Positions 48,701-55,693 of a stretch of 64,000 nucleotides of DNA are shown piece after piece. Both the position numbers and the translations under genes were made by a program. The stretch lies in assembly GCA_022702705.1 (NCBI GenBank), contig CM040433.1, positions 17,864,682 to 17,928,681 on the forward strand, in the 5' to 3' direction. The notes under the pieces are model-generated. The model worked only from the letters and a program-made list of their open reading frames with translations, was not told where the DNA came from and searched no databases. How positions within the stretch are numbered: the first letter of the stretch is position 1; every line of letters starts with the position of its first letter. Source of the stretch: Papilionanthe hookeriana x Papilionanthe teres. Taxonomy: Eukaryota; Streptophyta; Magnoliopsida; Asparagales; Orchidaceae.

Positions 48701-51267
48701 TCTGAGATCTGTCAATTGGGATGCAATCAACTCTAAACCCTTGGTACCTATGGTTAGCCCAATACATTATAATTGTAGCTATCCCTCATCATCTTCTTCC
48801 CTCCCTCTTCTAATGCCTCTTTTCCATTAATGATCCGCCCCAAGGGTTTGGTAAGCATCATATCTTTGGGACCTTCGATATCAACTTGTTTATAACATGC
48901 TTTTCAGCGCTTCACTGTCCTTCCAAAACTTAGTGGACTAGGGATTCCTCTTAGCCTTTTCTCGTCATGCTGTAGCCATTGGGCGTGGACCATATCCAGG
49001 ATCCTATGTTGATCTCTATGGATTATGCTCTTGTTGTAGTGAGATCCCAATGTTTAAATTATGAACCCTTGGGATCTTTTCAACCTCAACGCTGTCAAGA
49101 AACTCCAAGCTACTTCTCTGCTGATAAATCCTTCTTGTAAGCTTTTCTTGATAGTACCTTATTGTTTTCTTTTATAAAAATAAATCCGTCTCTTCTAATA
49201 ATGGTGGGCATTCTTCAGCATTTTTTTTTCTTAAAAGCGGGCTTCGTTTTTTCTGAACCTTTTGAGTATTCTTTAGCTAATAAGTTTCCTTCCAGATGCC
49301 ATTGAATGTAATTTAGAAGGAAATTTTTTACCGTATCAGGCTCTCTTGGATAATTTTTCATTGGCCTTCTTGACATCACATGCATCCTCATCTATATAAT
49401 CATGAGGAAGATTATATAGATCAGTCGTTATAGTCTCCTACCAAAACCTTTATTAGCGATTATATCTTCTTCCTTTTTTTTTCCCGTGTTTAATTTTTGG
49501 ACCCGCTAATTTCCTAGATGTATATCATTTCTTCAGTTTCTTATCCTTTTTATAACTCTCTTTTTACTTTATATGCTGTTCTACTTTTCGAGTTTAAAAA
49601 TAAATAAATCTTTGCCGCATGTCCTTGCCTTTGACAAATCTTTGCCGCATGTCCTTGCCTTTGACAAATCTTTGGAATGTTCTTTTTCACGGTAGTTTTT
49701 GGCAATTACTTAAAAGTTTTTGAAAATTCACTTTCTTACATCGTGACAAGAAGTTTCTGCTTAGTGCGTAAAAGTATAATCGATCGTTAGTTTCATTTTG
49801 ACTACATAAATTTTATTTATTAAATATGGATCCCATGGTTATGATATTGAAAAGTAAATTTGGAAAGTTGAATGTTCCGCAGCCCTTAACTGTGTTTTTT
49901 ATACTTTGTGATAGACACCTTTTTTAATTCCTTTTTTGGTTATCACGAATTCATTTTAAGTAAATGATTTTACAGTGAACTTTCTGAAGAGCAATGGGCT
50001 TCAAATGTTGCCAAACTGGCAATTAAAACCCTTCTTGAAGTTGAAATATCTGAGAAGAATTCAAAGTATAATCTTGCAGTTGACGGTTTTAATAAATGCA
50101 CTGAAAATGGTCTTGAAGGTTTACAAAAAGGAATGGATGGATTCAAAGTGAATGAGGAGCATGCCTTGTGTACAGGAGAGTCCAGATTCAGAGTGGATGG
50201 TGAATTTGTAAATTCAGTGGAGGATTCTACAAGTTCAAAAACTCAAATCCAGATAATTGAACATCTTCAAAATCCTATGACTGGTCCTTTAGACTTTGGC
50301 CTCCTTCATGAGAGATCTAGCAGCCCAACCATCTTCATTAATTGCATGGAAGATGTACAAGCTGCAGCAGAATGTGTTACCATTAGTGACAGGTTGAGTG
50401 GGACTAGCAGCATTGATGAGCTTAATATGGATGACTTTATAAGAACTTCTGAAGAAGAATCTGGAAATGATTCGGATTTGGACACAATTGCCGCACATCG
50501 AGAAATTGACAAGTTGACTGATATTAGTGGATCAGAAAACAACAGGGTAGAGATTCAGCTGCTTAGCGTCCCTGAAAATCTGGAGCTTAATGGAAACTTG
50601 GAACATCAAGATGGAAATAATAATGTTTCCATTTCAGCTCTTTCTGATGTAGAGAACTTCGCAAAAGTAAATGAATCTCCTTCTAATGCGCTTAATGGAG
50701 AGGCCATACCTGTTCTTCAGACCTGTTGCCTGGAAGGAACAGAGGCCTGTCATTTGGTGGCTTCTTTGAAGGGGTTCCAGTATGGCAGTTGTGATGGTAA
50801 AAGTGAATTGTCCAGTACTGAGTTTCAGCATTCCAAAGAGAAATCATTTGCATTGGAGAATGATCAAAATGACAGGTATGATGCAAAAATATTTGGAAGT
50901 TACATTTCCTTCCACTTCTCCTTCATCTTTTCCTAATGTTCATCATATTATTGACAGAACTGAAGCATCAGTCGAAATGAACACATGTGACGTGCAGCAT
51001 TTTCAATTAAATCTCTTGGCTAGCCATGACGGGGATTTGTCCCTGGAAGAAATATCTAATGCTGACTGCAGTGTTCCTCTTGCTATAACAACGAACGATC
51101 GACGGGACACATTGGTAACAAACGGTGGACAAGAGAGACCTAAGCATGCCAAGGCTGTGGATGGATTCAAGCATTCCAGGCTCACAGAAAGGCTCAAACA
51201 GGGCCGGACTGCTACTGATGGCATAGGAAAGAACAAGGGAAGCACAAGACAGCCTCAGTGGCAATAG
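13972..51267 (+). CDS. EXO84C: Exocyst complex subunit EXO84 (probably EXO84C), multi-exon host gene, 5' end missing
   Basis: EXO84 is one of the eight exocyst subunits, which tether secretory vesicles to the plasma membrane. Six exons join with compatible phases: 13,972-15,022; 25,181-25,678; 26,637-26,798; 27,162-27,298; 49,976-50,875; 50,958-51,267. Family landmarks are NHVSTQSMLVEEF (coiled-coil end), MDILMSEHRMEEAL, SDWRARLAEHFASLAGHWRV, LELTELVFSTISRAARS, FITLVQ joined to MILDDTFPFQAF, PSFVFQ joined to ELFVRL, and SELSEEQW across the 22.7-kb intron. Introns are about 10.2 kb, 1.0 kb, 0.4 kb, 22.7 kb and 82 bp. The N-terminal exon(s) were not found. The C-terminus has about 390 acidic, Ser/Asn-rich residues after the conserved end, which seems long for the family. 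EXO84C rather than A or B is a judgement from divergence. Confidence 0.88.
15023..18059. other. First part of the 10-kb EXO84 intron
   Basis: 15,023-15,894 is ordinary AT-rich intron. 15,895-17,012 is an LTR-like block listed separately. 17,013-18,059 shows no clear coding homology, although its last 200 bases may be decayed copia gag. Confidence 0.6.
15895..17012 (-). repeat. Possible LTR, minus orientation
   Basis: On the minus strand the block ends with GGGTTAACCCCGGTATCA (15,895 side), close to the 3' end of the nearby gypsy LTR (GGGTTAACTTCAGTATCA at 19,773-19,790). The other side has a candidate TG at 17,012. The interior is rich in GGTGG/GCAAC words. I could not read a matching target-site duplication, so this is tentative. 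Confidence 0.3.
18060..19104 (+). pseudogene. Ty1/copia gag-protease and pre-integrase fragment, split by an insertion
   Basis: 18,298-18,340 encodes a retroviral-type zinc knuckle CYYCHEPGHIIKC. 18,552-18,590 encodes LIINSGATDCM, the protease active site with Asn in place of Asp. 18,905-19,104 matches the pre-integrase region (YCRLGHPSLSILEN) and the start of integrase (VRSDVW). Several stops and shifts occur. The reading resumes after the gypsy insertion at 24,019. Confidence 0.8.
19105..19790 (+). repeat. Left LTR of the nested gypsy element
   Basis: Homologous to 23,265-24,018 along its whole length, including the GATCAATC block followed by a T run and the GAGTTCAACAATA/GAATTCAGCAATA region near the end. 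Starts TGACGCG, ends GTATCA. Confidence 0.88.
19793..19804 (+). promoter_or_regulatory. Primer-binding site, initiator-Met tRNA type
   Basis: TGGTAACAGAGC, two bases after the LTR end. It differs by one base from the common plant LTR-element site TGGTATCAGAGC. Confidence 0.8.
20144..20662. mobile_element. Fold-back (long inverted repeat) element inside the gypsy leader
   Basis: The left arm (20,144-20,260) begins TTGTAATAAGTGAATTTT and the right arm (20,530-20,662) ends AAAATTCAGTTATTACAA. The arms match imperfectly over more than 100 bp, including AATAATATTAAATA, AATCGAACC/GGTTCGATT-like blocks and AAGTGAAGT at the inner end. A GC-rich core of about 270 bp lies between. No clear target-site duplication was found, so the superfamily is undecided. 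Confidence 0.65.
20680..22960 (+). pseudogene. Ty3/gypsy gag-protease remnant
   Basis: Gag is recognised by MKCEM, then PHYREAIFLKLHYMQ at about 21,062-21,141; the hAT MITE interrupts the Met-Gln, and RLSVEEYT resumes after it. A zinc-knuckle region lies at about 22,195-22,240. Protease-like IDGG-type sequence is near 22,455-22,520. YKNTYSFTKEENHIDL (about 22,710-22,760) and FREIQIALTLD (about 22,940) mark the lead into RT, where the coding part stops. Multiple stops and shifts are present. Confidence 0.7.
21142..21820. mobile_element. hAT-type MITE with 8-bp target duplication
   Basis: Perfect 8-bp direct repeats ACATGCAG flank it (21,134-21,141 and 21,821-21,828). The ends are CTAGGGGTGTAAACGAACC and TTTTTTGACAGCCCT, hAT-like inverted termini. 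Both halves are built from GAACACGAACGAACA/TGTTCGCGAACA motifs. An extra copy of the right terminus (GAGCTTTTTTGACAGCCCT) lies inside at about 21,291-21,309, so the element looks composite. It encodes nothing. Confidence 0.88.
23265..24018 (+). repeat. Right LTR of the nested gypsy element
   Basis: Pairs with 19,105-19,790. Starts TGGCGCG and ends TATTA, where the final CA of the partner is now TA. Visible divergence and indels show an old insertion. Confidence 0.86.
24019..24560 (+). pseudogene. Ty1/copia integrase core, continuation after the nested gypsy element
   Basis: The sequence continues the copia integrase broken at 19,104: PCSVL, then FCAEIKTQFNVSIKIMRSD, a YSIDTPS-like block at about 24,278-24,300, and LSIGCFLL near 24,400. 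It carries many stops. Joining 19,104 to 24,024 gives the expected DVW-PCS order, which proves the nesting. Confidence 0.75.
24561..25180 (+). other. Intron sequence before the second EXO84 exon
   Basis: No recognisable coding match, although it may contain decayed copia 3' sequence. It ends in a T-rich tract and the acceptor TTCTGTTCAG at 25,171-25,180. Confidence 0.5.
25181..25678 (+). CDS. EXO84C: EXO84 exon (166 codons)
   Basis: The acceptor TTCTGTTCAG ends at 25,180 and the donor CAG/GTATGG starts at 25,679; both ends are phase 0. It encodes MILDDTFPFQAFHLENL through PMPSFVFQ and aligns with the middle of plant EXO84 proteins. The first Met is an internal codon, not a start. Confidence 0.9.
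25679..26636 (+). other. EXO84 intron (958 bp)
   Basis: Ordinary AT-rich plant intron between GTATGG and GTTTAG. No insertion was recognised. Confidence 0.8.
26637..26798 (+). CDS. EXO84C: EXO84 exon (54 codons)
   Basis: Too short to stand out as an ORF. The acceptor GTTTAG ends at 26,636 and the donor CAG/GTATAG starts at 26,799; phase 0 at both ends. It reads ELFVRLRHLEEQFKFILLAE to QSTKTHKQ, matching the ELFxxLxxL segment that follows PSxxFQ in EXO84. Confidence 0.88.
26799..27161 (+). other. EXO84 intron (363 bp)
   Basis: AT-rich intron between GTATAG and CCGTTCAG; nothing else seen. Confidence 0.8.
27162..27298 (+). CDS. EXO84C: EXO84 exon (45 codons plus 2 nt)
   Basis: The acceptor CCGTTCAG ends at 27,161 and the donor CAG/GTGACA starts at 27,299. 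It reads LLLDVHFLMEMAMVGGYFSD to EFHLN and ends with AG, the first two bases of a codon finished by the T at 49,976. The motif LDVHFLMEM corresponds to LDMxFVxxF in other EXO84 proteins. Confidence 0.88.
27299..28224 (+). other. Start of the 22.7-kb EXO84 intron
   Basis: AT-rich intron. Its last roughly 215 bp (from about 28,010) are duplicated at about 33,860-34,075 on the other side of the LTR element. Confidence 0.7.
28010..28224. repeat. Tandem-duplicated intron segment, copy 1
   Basis: Matches about 33,860-34,075, sharing AATTTTAATAGATTTTAG, GGCAGCTTCATAGCAAAAG and TTATGTTGAT. The LTR element is inserted at the end of copy 1; the uninterrupted copy 2 shows what the target looked like. 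Confidence 0.8.
28225..29232 (-). repeat. 3' LTR of the non-autonomous element
   Basis: Pairs with 32,827-33,820. Contains a minisatellite of GGTCGACGG/TGACGGA words at about 28,505-28,720, present with a different arrangement in the other LTR. Confidence 0.9.
28504..28722. repeat. GTCGACGG minisatellite within the LTR
   Basis: Short, irregular tandem units built from GGTCGACGG, TGACGGAG and GTCGGCGGT. The matching array in the other LTR is at about 33,115-33,310 and differs in length, so the array changes faster than the rest of the LTR. Confidence 0.85.
29233..29244 (-). promoter_or_regulatory. Polypurine tract of the non-autonomous element
   Basis: On the minus strand TAGGGGGGCAAC lies directly before the LTR start TGATACGCC. 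Confidence 0.7.
29423..29490. repeat. (TA)n microsatellite
   Basis: About 34 uninterrupted TA units, followed by TG/TA-mixed sequence to about 29,520. Confidence 0.97.
30235..30930. repeat. CpG-rich minisatellite inside the non-autonomous element
   Basis: About 700 bp built from irregular repeats of GCGTYGCGRYGG-type words (for example GCGTTGCGGCGG, GCGTCGCGGTGG), with far more CpG than the surrounding AT-rich DNA. Long open frames on both strands are Arg/Ala/Thr-rich by-products of the repeat, not genes. Confidence 0.9.
31330..31860. repeat. Minisatellite with TGTAGCCTTCYGAGGTCTTT units
   Basis: Imperfect tandem units of roughly 55-60 bp, each with GCCTTCYGAGGCTTGTAG and GAGGTCTTTRAGTGTACC. 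The best-preserved units lie at about 31,650-31,850. Confidence 0.85.
32806..32823 (-). promoter_or_regulatory. Primer-binding-site-like sequence
   Basis: On the minus strand TGGCGTAATCTGTGGGAA starts 3 nt after the LTR end. From memory this resembles TGGCGCCGTCTGTGGGAA, a site common in Tat-type plant elements, with three differences. Confidence 0.55.
32827..33820 (-). repeat. 5' LTR of the non-autonomous element
   Basis: Pairs with 28,225-29,232 over the whole length with scattered substitutions. Confidence 0.9.
33860..34075. repeat. Tandem-duplicated intron segment, copy 2
   Basis: Homologous to about 28,010-28,224. The sequence TAATGATTGGTTRACAAG occurs after each copy (33,826 and about 34,065), so the duplication unit was about 240 bp and older than the LTR insertion. 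Confidence 0.8.
35265..35825 (+). repeat. Diverged direct repeat, copy 1
   Basis: Shares a colinear series of words with 40,438-40,955: CTTTAAGATTAATT, GTTATCTTCTTC/GTTATCTTCTTA, TTGAATTTAATCAAATTT, CCCATGAATTTG/CCAATGAATTTG and TAAGATGTCC/TAGGATGTCC. Similarity is modest. Confidence 0.6.
37330..38345. repeat. Possible decayed element bounded by AAGTGCAAAGC-type motifs
   Basis: Near the left edge GTGCAAAGTGAAGCAAAGC; near the right edge GCGCTTTGCACTTTG, its partial inverse complement. The interior includes GGACTCGYYRACTTG repeats at about 37,709-37,820. No coding function was seen. Confidence 0.3.
40438..40955 (+). repeat. Diverged direct repeat, copy 2
   Basis: Counterpart of 35,265-35,825. 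Spacing of about 5.2 kb and same orientation would fit the LTRs of a very old element, but termini cannot be defined. Confidence 0.55.
41605..41945 (+). repeat. 341-bp repeat, copy 1, flanked by a 14-bp direct repeat
   Basis: Nearly identical (about 10 differences by eye) to 46,205-46,545, with equal length and exactly 4,600 bp offset. This copy is bordered by CACACCAAAATATA at 41,593-41,606 and again at 41,945-41,958, which looks like a target-site duplication. Confidence 0.85.
42034..42089. repeat. (TA)n microsatellite
   Basis: Uninterrupted TA units. Confidence 0.97.
42090..42658. other. Unassigned stretch between two (TA)n tracts
   Basis: Higher GC than the surrounding intron, with short open frames on both strands and no family I recognise. 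A decayed transposon ORF on the minus strand is possible. Confidence 0.35.
42659..42718. repeat. (TA)n microsatellite at the LINE 5' edge
   Basis: Near-perfect TA repeat with a TG interruption, ending just before the LINE sequence. Confidence 0.95.
43232..45523 (+). pseudogene. L1 ORF1 (DUF4283-like RNA-binding protein), broken
   Basis: Starts MAAKASYAGAVGS. VIFTAHEMKVLSDNIKCTLV, FQFGRPKMDLVRKFF and RHLLIRIQKEEDYARIF match the DUF4283 domain of plant L1 ORF1. After the RTE insertion, MWFKLPGLSLHLYNPRALYN and DFTLPDVDRVWI continue it, then a zinc-knuckle remnant (HCKMFRHIKDT) with stops, and an acidic tail (EEEETEEEVEEEDDGED). Several in-frame stops exist even without the insertion. By family role it coats LINE RNA. 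Confidence 0.75.
43682..44800 (+). mobile_element. RTE-type LINE, 5'-truncated, inserted in the L1 ORF1
   Basis: Flanked by 13-bp duplications TAAGGAACCTCCT (43,669-43,681 and 44,801-44,813). It encodes the C-terminal half of an RTE reverse transcriptase: LIFIDL, KAYDKIP, GLHQGSTLSPYIFALF, CMLFADDILLVD (catalytic Asp pair), then ECWPL and RWFGHIKCRSPDDPIRR near the end. It ends with the TTATTGTTGTTATTGTTGTTG tail typical of plant RTE elements. Stops and shifts are present. Confidence 0.9.
45814..45871. repeat. (TA)n microsatellite at the LINE 3' edge
   Basis: TA units with TCTA interruptions directly after the LINE 3' end. Confidence 0.95.
46205..46545 (+). repeat. 341-bp repeat, copy 2
   Basis: Partner of 41,605-41,945. 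No flanking direct repeat is seen at this copy. Confidence 0.85.
46546..47412. other. Intron sequence without recognised genes
   Basis: AT-rich; a GTCGAAGC/GAAGTCGAGC-like motif recurs around 46,795-47,055. No coding match was seen. Confidence 0.5.
47432..48519 (-). mobile_element. RTE-type LINE, 5'-truncated, minus strand, with 19-bp target duplication
   Basis: Flanked by perfect 19-bp direct repeats GCAAATTAAATGAGATATA (47,413-47,431 and 48,520-48,538). It encodes on the minus strand LIFIDLEKAYDKVPRDILL, GLHQGSALSPHLFAL, LFADDILL in a shifted frame, SRTKTEYMEC, RRPSDDPIKKI and TQWRKRIHVADP, and ends with the (TTG)n-type tail (CAACAACAATAACAACAA on the plus strand). Same family as the copy at 43,682-44,800. 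Frameshifts make it inactive. Confidence 0.92.
48539..49975 (+). other. End of the 22.7-kb intron
   Basis: AT- and pyrimidine-rich sequence without recognised coding content, ending in the acceptor TTTTACAG. It contains an exact 30-bp tandem duplication at 49,606-49,665. Confidence 0.6.
49606..49675. repeat. Exact 30-bp tandem duplication
   Basis: The unit begins AAATCTTTGCCGCATGTCC and ends CCTTTGAC; two exact copies plus a 10-bp partial third. Identity implies a recent event. Confidence 0.95.
49976..50875 (+). CDS. EXO84C: EXO84 exon: end of conserved part and acidic tail
   Basis: The acceptor TTTTACAG ends at 49,975 and the donor GACAG/GTATGA starts at 50,876. It begins ELSEEQWASNVAKLAIKTLL, the counterpart of the conserved SELPEDDWF segment. 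The remaining roughly 270 residues are low in hydrophobics and rich in Asp, Glu, Ser and Asn, suggesting a disordered tail. Reading through the donor adds only 20 residues before a stop; splicing gives a longer in-frame product. Confidence 0.85.
50958..51267 (+). CDS. EXO84C: EXO84 last exon
   Basis: The acceptor TATTGACAG ends at 50,957. Joined to the previous exon it reads NDRTEASVEMNTC and continues to TRQPQWQ and a TAG at 51,265-51,267. The last 45 residues are basic (HAKAVDGFKHSRLTERLKQG). The intron before it is 82 bp. Confidence 0.8.
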
Positions 51268-52255
51268 CTTTGTATTTGGTTGTAAAACCATCAAGTTATT
51301 ATTTGATCCAAGCTTTTTGAGATCTGCTGTTAGTACACTTTTCCCTCAGCTTTCTTCAACTCGAACTATTATTATGATGTTTTTATTCCTTTTTGTGAGC
51401 AATTTATCCATGTGGTTACTTGTTTTCATTTGGCTGGACTATAATTTAATCCCCTTCAAGATAGATCTTTATCAAGATAGGCTTAATTCGAGAAATCTCC
51501 TGCACTACATAGATATATAAATATATATATTGTTGAATCTGAATTTGTTATGTGAATCATACTAAAAAAAAAAATAGTGTAAAGTATGAGAGAGTAAGAA
51601 AGGAGAGAGTGTGTGTGTATATTTAAAGGTAATTGATTAATTTTAGAAATGACCTCCATTTTATAAGCATAGGGGTTATAAAGTAAAAAAGTACATGGCT
51701 GCTCTTGCTTTCATCAGGCATTACAGGATATTTTAGGGATACAAAAATTAAAGTAGCATATGATTTGAATATCATGTTCTTCATTCGATGGAGCGCTTAT
51801 CCTATCAGGACACCGGGCACAAATTTGTGTCTGGAGTCCAGTGCACTTCCCACATTGGCAAGTGGGTCCCCTATTGCAATACACTGATTGGGTAGTTTTT
51901 TTAGGGGGGGAGGCGGTTTTCTCGAGGTAGTTGAGGACCCACTTATAAAATAATTTTTATTTGAATAAAAATGTATTTTCTATTAATTTTTGCAAAAAAT
52001 TATTTGTATCTTCTATGTTTCCTCGATTTTTGTGTTGATGTGATTAGCCTGTAAAACTTGATGTGTGACTAAGCTGGGGTATTCAAGGACAAGGCGGTTC
52101 ACTCAAGGTGGCTGAGGACCCAATTATAAAATATTTTTATTTGAATAAAAATGTATTTTCAATTCATTTTAGCAAAAAAATATTTATATCTTCTATGTTT
52201 CCTCGATTTCTGTGTCGATGTGATTTGGCCTCTAAAAGTTGATTTGTAAGATGTG
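51268..52255 (+). other. 3' flank of EXO84 and a duplicated spacer
   Basis: Presumed 3' UTR and downstream DNA; no polyadenylation signal stands out. Two imperfect copies of a roughly 160-bp segment (about 51,913-52,070 and 52,090-52,235) share TATTTGAATAAAAATGTAT and TCTTCTATGTTTCCTCGAT. Confidence 0.6.
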
Positions 52256-53777
52256 GTATTTGAACTTTCACTGGTGCCCCAATATATAAGAGCTAACAGT
52301 TGGAATTTTCTGCACGTTAATTGGAATTTTCTGCACGTTTGATTTCTTTTATTCCTATCTTTCCATTGACCACCTATTCTTCACTTAATTTCTTAGCATT
52401 TGCTCTTATGGCAAACAAGTACTCTCCCAAGAGGTTCGAGGTCGAGCGGTCTGCCGAGCAGTCTATGTTGACTACAACTGACACTACTCTATATTAGAAA
52501 AGTTGTGTTTTCAATGCTAAGAATAGCCTTCATGTCGTCGATCCAAACAGTTGGGCGATCGATGATTTGTGAAACAACATTGCCTTCTATCGGAACCAGT
52601 TTCAATGTGGTTTTTGTCCATCTTCAACGAGCTTCAGTCGATCATGAATCACTACGGGGTGAACTCTACCCATATTAAGCTAAACTCCATTACGGTAATT
52701 TTGTCCTATGTTGTCTTCTGTCGACGGATGAAGATGCCTTTGTCTCATGAGCTCTTCTCTTACATGTTTTGCTTCATGGTCAAGTCAAAAGGATATGTTT
52801 TATTTGGTTTGACTAGAAAATTTCACCTATTTGGCTTGGAAAACAAGATAAAGGATTGGAAGTATCAATATGTTGTTGGACCAGCAAAGAACTCGAGAAT
52901 TTAGGTGTGGCTGATGAGTGGCGTATACAAGAAGTCAAAGTTGGTGCCTCCCGGATCAGGTCATTCGCTTCAGCTATAAGGGCAAGTAACTATCTGCCAA
53001 TACACTGAGAGCATGATTGTGAACGAAGTCCACAACCCTAATAAGTTCGGGGTGATGCCTGCTGCCCTTTGGGCTGACTCAAATGTGGTAGAGAAGAAGA
53101 GGCCTGCTGAGAAGAAGTCGAGCAAGAAGGAGACTCGATCGAAGGTTGTGGTATAAGCAAGGGAGGAACCAGAGACAGCTGCTCGCGCGGACGCAGATCT
53201 CCCTAGTTCGGATTACATTCATTCAGTTTTTGAAATGACTAGCTATTCGAAAAATCTCCATTGGAAAGCTCATTCTAATCGCACAGAAAACCATGCACAT
53301 GAATCAAAGTCCATTGAGGTTCCGTGAGGATGACGACAACCGGATGCTAAGTTATATGACGGATGATGCCGAGGGGTATTCTGACAACAAAAAAGATCAA
53401 GTAATGGCGACCCCAAGGTAGGCTTCCCCCACCAGTTTCATAGATCTTGCAGCAAGGGGGAGGCCAGTTGGTCGACTTGTAAAGTCCATGTCAAAGTTGA
53501 GCCTTAGCTTGCGACTATGAAGGCAGCTAAGGAGGGACCTGAGGGGAAAGTCCACCTGGAGCTTAAGTTGGAGTCACTGCTAATGAAGCCACGCAAAGGA
53601 AGGGTAAAGCCTCGATGGCCGAGTCAGGCACCGATCTTTTGCCGCCTCCAGGAAAGAGGAAGAGGGGCACCTTTGGCGGCTGCCGACCAATGCAAAAAAA
53701 GCGGCTGAAGCTATTTTTCACAAGGGACTCCCACTCCTTATGTAGAGCAGCGTCACAAGGTATTTGAACTTTCACTG
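52256..53777 (+). pseudogene. Decayed gag-like transposon ORF, copy A
   Basis: Begins with GGTATTTGAACTTTCACTGG and has a reading frame from about 52,411 (MANKYSPKRFEVERSAEQS) with stops. The segment 52,650-52,880 (KLNSITVILSYVVFCRRM, ELFSYMFCFMVKSKGYVLFG, HLFGLENKIKDWKYQYVV) resembles the 'putative gypsy-type transposon' gag-like domain (Pfam PF04195). A Lys/Arg-rich, broken part follows to about 53,720. The same starting sequence recurs at 53,757, so copies A and B are in tandem. Confidence 0.5.
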
Positions 53778-53782
53778 GCGCC

Positions 53783-55693
53783 TGATGCACCAAAAATATA
53801 TACGTTTTTTGCTATATGATTTTACTCATTTTTAATGATATTACACTTTAAAAGAAAGGTATTTTGTATGTTTTTTGGTTTTAGGTACAAGAATGGTGAT
53901 TAGAGCTAAAAGAAGCAAAAACGGTGCAATTTGGAGCAAAAACGAGCAAGAAAGCAAATTTTTACTTGACACATTTCGATAAGACTTTCTATGTTTAATA
54001 TCTTTTACTCTTCTTGAATATTTTTGAATGAGATTACACTTTAAATAAAGGTTATTTTTATGATTATTTTGTAGGACTATCTGTTTGGAATGCGACGCAA
54101 CTGAAACGGGGCGAATCGGAGCTGAAGCAGAGCCAAACAGAGCAAAATTGTGGAGCTGCACAGGATGGGTGTCGGAGGCGCCCAAACTGGCGCAGTCAGC
54201 GCCAGAAGCCCGAGAGCACGAAAAATAGGGTGCCGTGGCGCCGAGACGCGCTAGATGCGATATTGGGCGGTTTTTGGCCAAATACATCGAATCTGGACGC
54301 TTTTTGAAGGGTTTCTTCATGCACCTCTTGGGAAATTCGTCCCTACTCTATTTTAAACCGAATTTGAAGCCATAAATGGAGAGGAGAAGTTAGGAAAAAC
54401 TTGGAGAATGTTGAGAGATCTTAGAATAGGAGTATAAATGTAGATTTCTACCTTTTTGGAGAGATTGGTGAGGGGATTTTGAGAGAATCTGTAAGGGAAT
54501 GTTCTAGCATTGCATGGATCCACGGGAGATTTTGTGGGAGAGATTTTCATCTTTCTTTCAAGGGAAAAAAGCTAATTATTGTGTTCTTCATTATCTTATG
54601 ATTTTGTAAACACTTATTTTATGGATTTGCTTTGAAATGAAATTTTTCGTTGTATTTTCTTCGTACTTTGCAATATCTTTCTCTTACTCTTTCTTCTTAT
54701 TTGGAAATAGTGGCATAAGAAGATTATGCCTTTATTTTCATTTTACTTTTCTTTTGTAATGAGTAGAATTTATGTTTAGGATGTTGAGATACATGCTAGA
54801 AGAAGTTTTATATATACATGTGATGATTTTTACTTGCACTTCATTTACCTTGCAATTAAGGCCTGTTGTAATGTTAAAATTTGTTGTGAAAACATACGAT
54901 CCGAGAGGGTTATGCTTTCTACAACTAAGTATGAACCACATTCAAATTCCATGGATGGTGAAGTTCATGGGGATTGAATGCAAATATATAGGGAAATATA
55001 ATTATTGGACGTAGAAGTGAAGATTTTAGAGTGACAGACTAAAATCCCCAATTCGGTCCTATTGTTTGAGTATTGAAGCGGAGATGTTAGCCCTCAGGCG
55101 AGGGGAAAGTGTGAGCTCCGAAGTGAGAGCCGGTATTCTCCCAGCCTAGCCACGGATTCAGTAAACAAGCATAGGATTAGTCAATATTCTTTATGCCTGG
55201 ACCAAAGGGTAAAGAATATGATTGCTCCTATTTGGCACATACAATATTTAATGCATCTTATTCCTACACATTATCCATTTCATTACTTAAGAATAATAGT
55301 TTTTAGTATCTCAAAATTCTCCAAACCAATTCATCCAAAAAGGGTTATCTTTAGAATTATTATTTGCATTTAGTTATAGTTACTATCTTTACATTTAATA
55401 TTTGCATTTAGATGTAGTTATTATTCTTACATATAATCATCTACCTTTAGAAGTACTTGTTAGAAAAACCACTTATATTGACCTTTCAATCTAAAGTCTG
55501 ATAATTGTAGACTAGAATTTGACTAAGAACCACTTATCTTGCTTCCCTGTGGGATCGATAAACGGGACTCCATTAGAGCCCTGTATTACTTGATACGATA
55601 CGTATACTTGCGTTTGAAATTGTGACATTACAAAATCATTATAAATATATAAATCTGAGGTCATAAATTCTTACATATAAAAAAGTCGCATCA
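53783..55693 (+). mobile_element. Solo LTR (1.9 kb) of an Athila-like Ty3/gypsy family
   Basis: Starts TGATGCACC and ends GTCGCATCA, with 5-bp flanks GCGCC (53,778-53,782) and GCACC (55,694-55,698), one mismatch. Copy A, uninterrupted at the same place (52,278), confirms the insertion point. No internal region or second LTR is present, so it is a solo LTR. It is homologous in opposite orientation to 56,347-57,997. An internal duplication of about 190 bp (two blocks with GATTACACTTTAAA-like words at about 53,840 and 54,030) explains much of its greater length. Confidence 0.85.
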
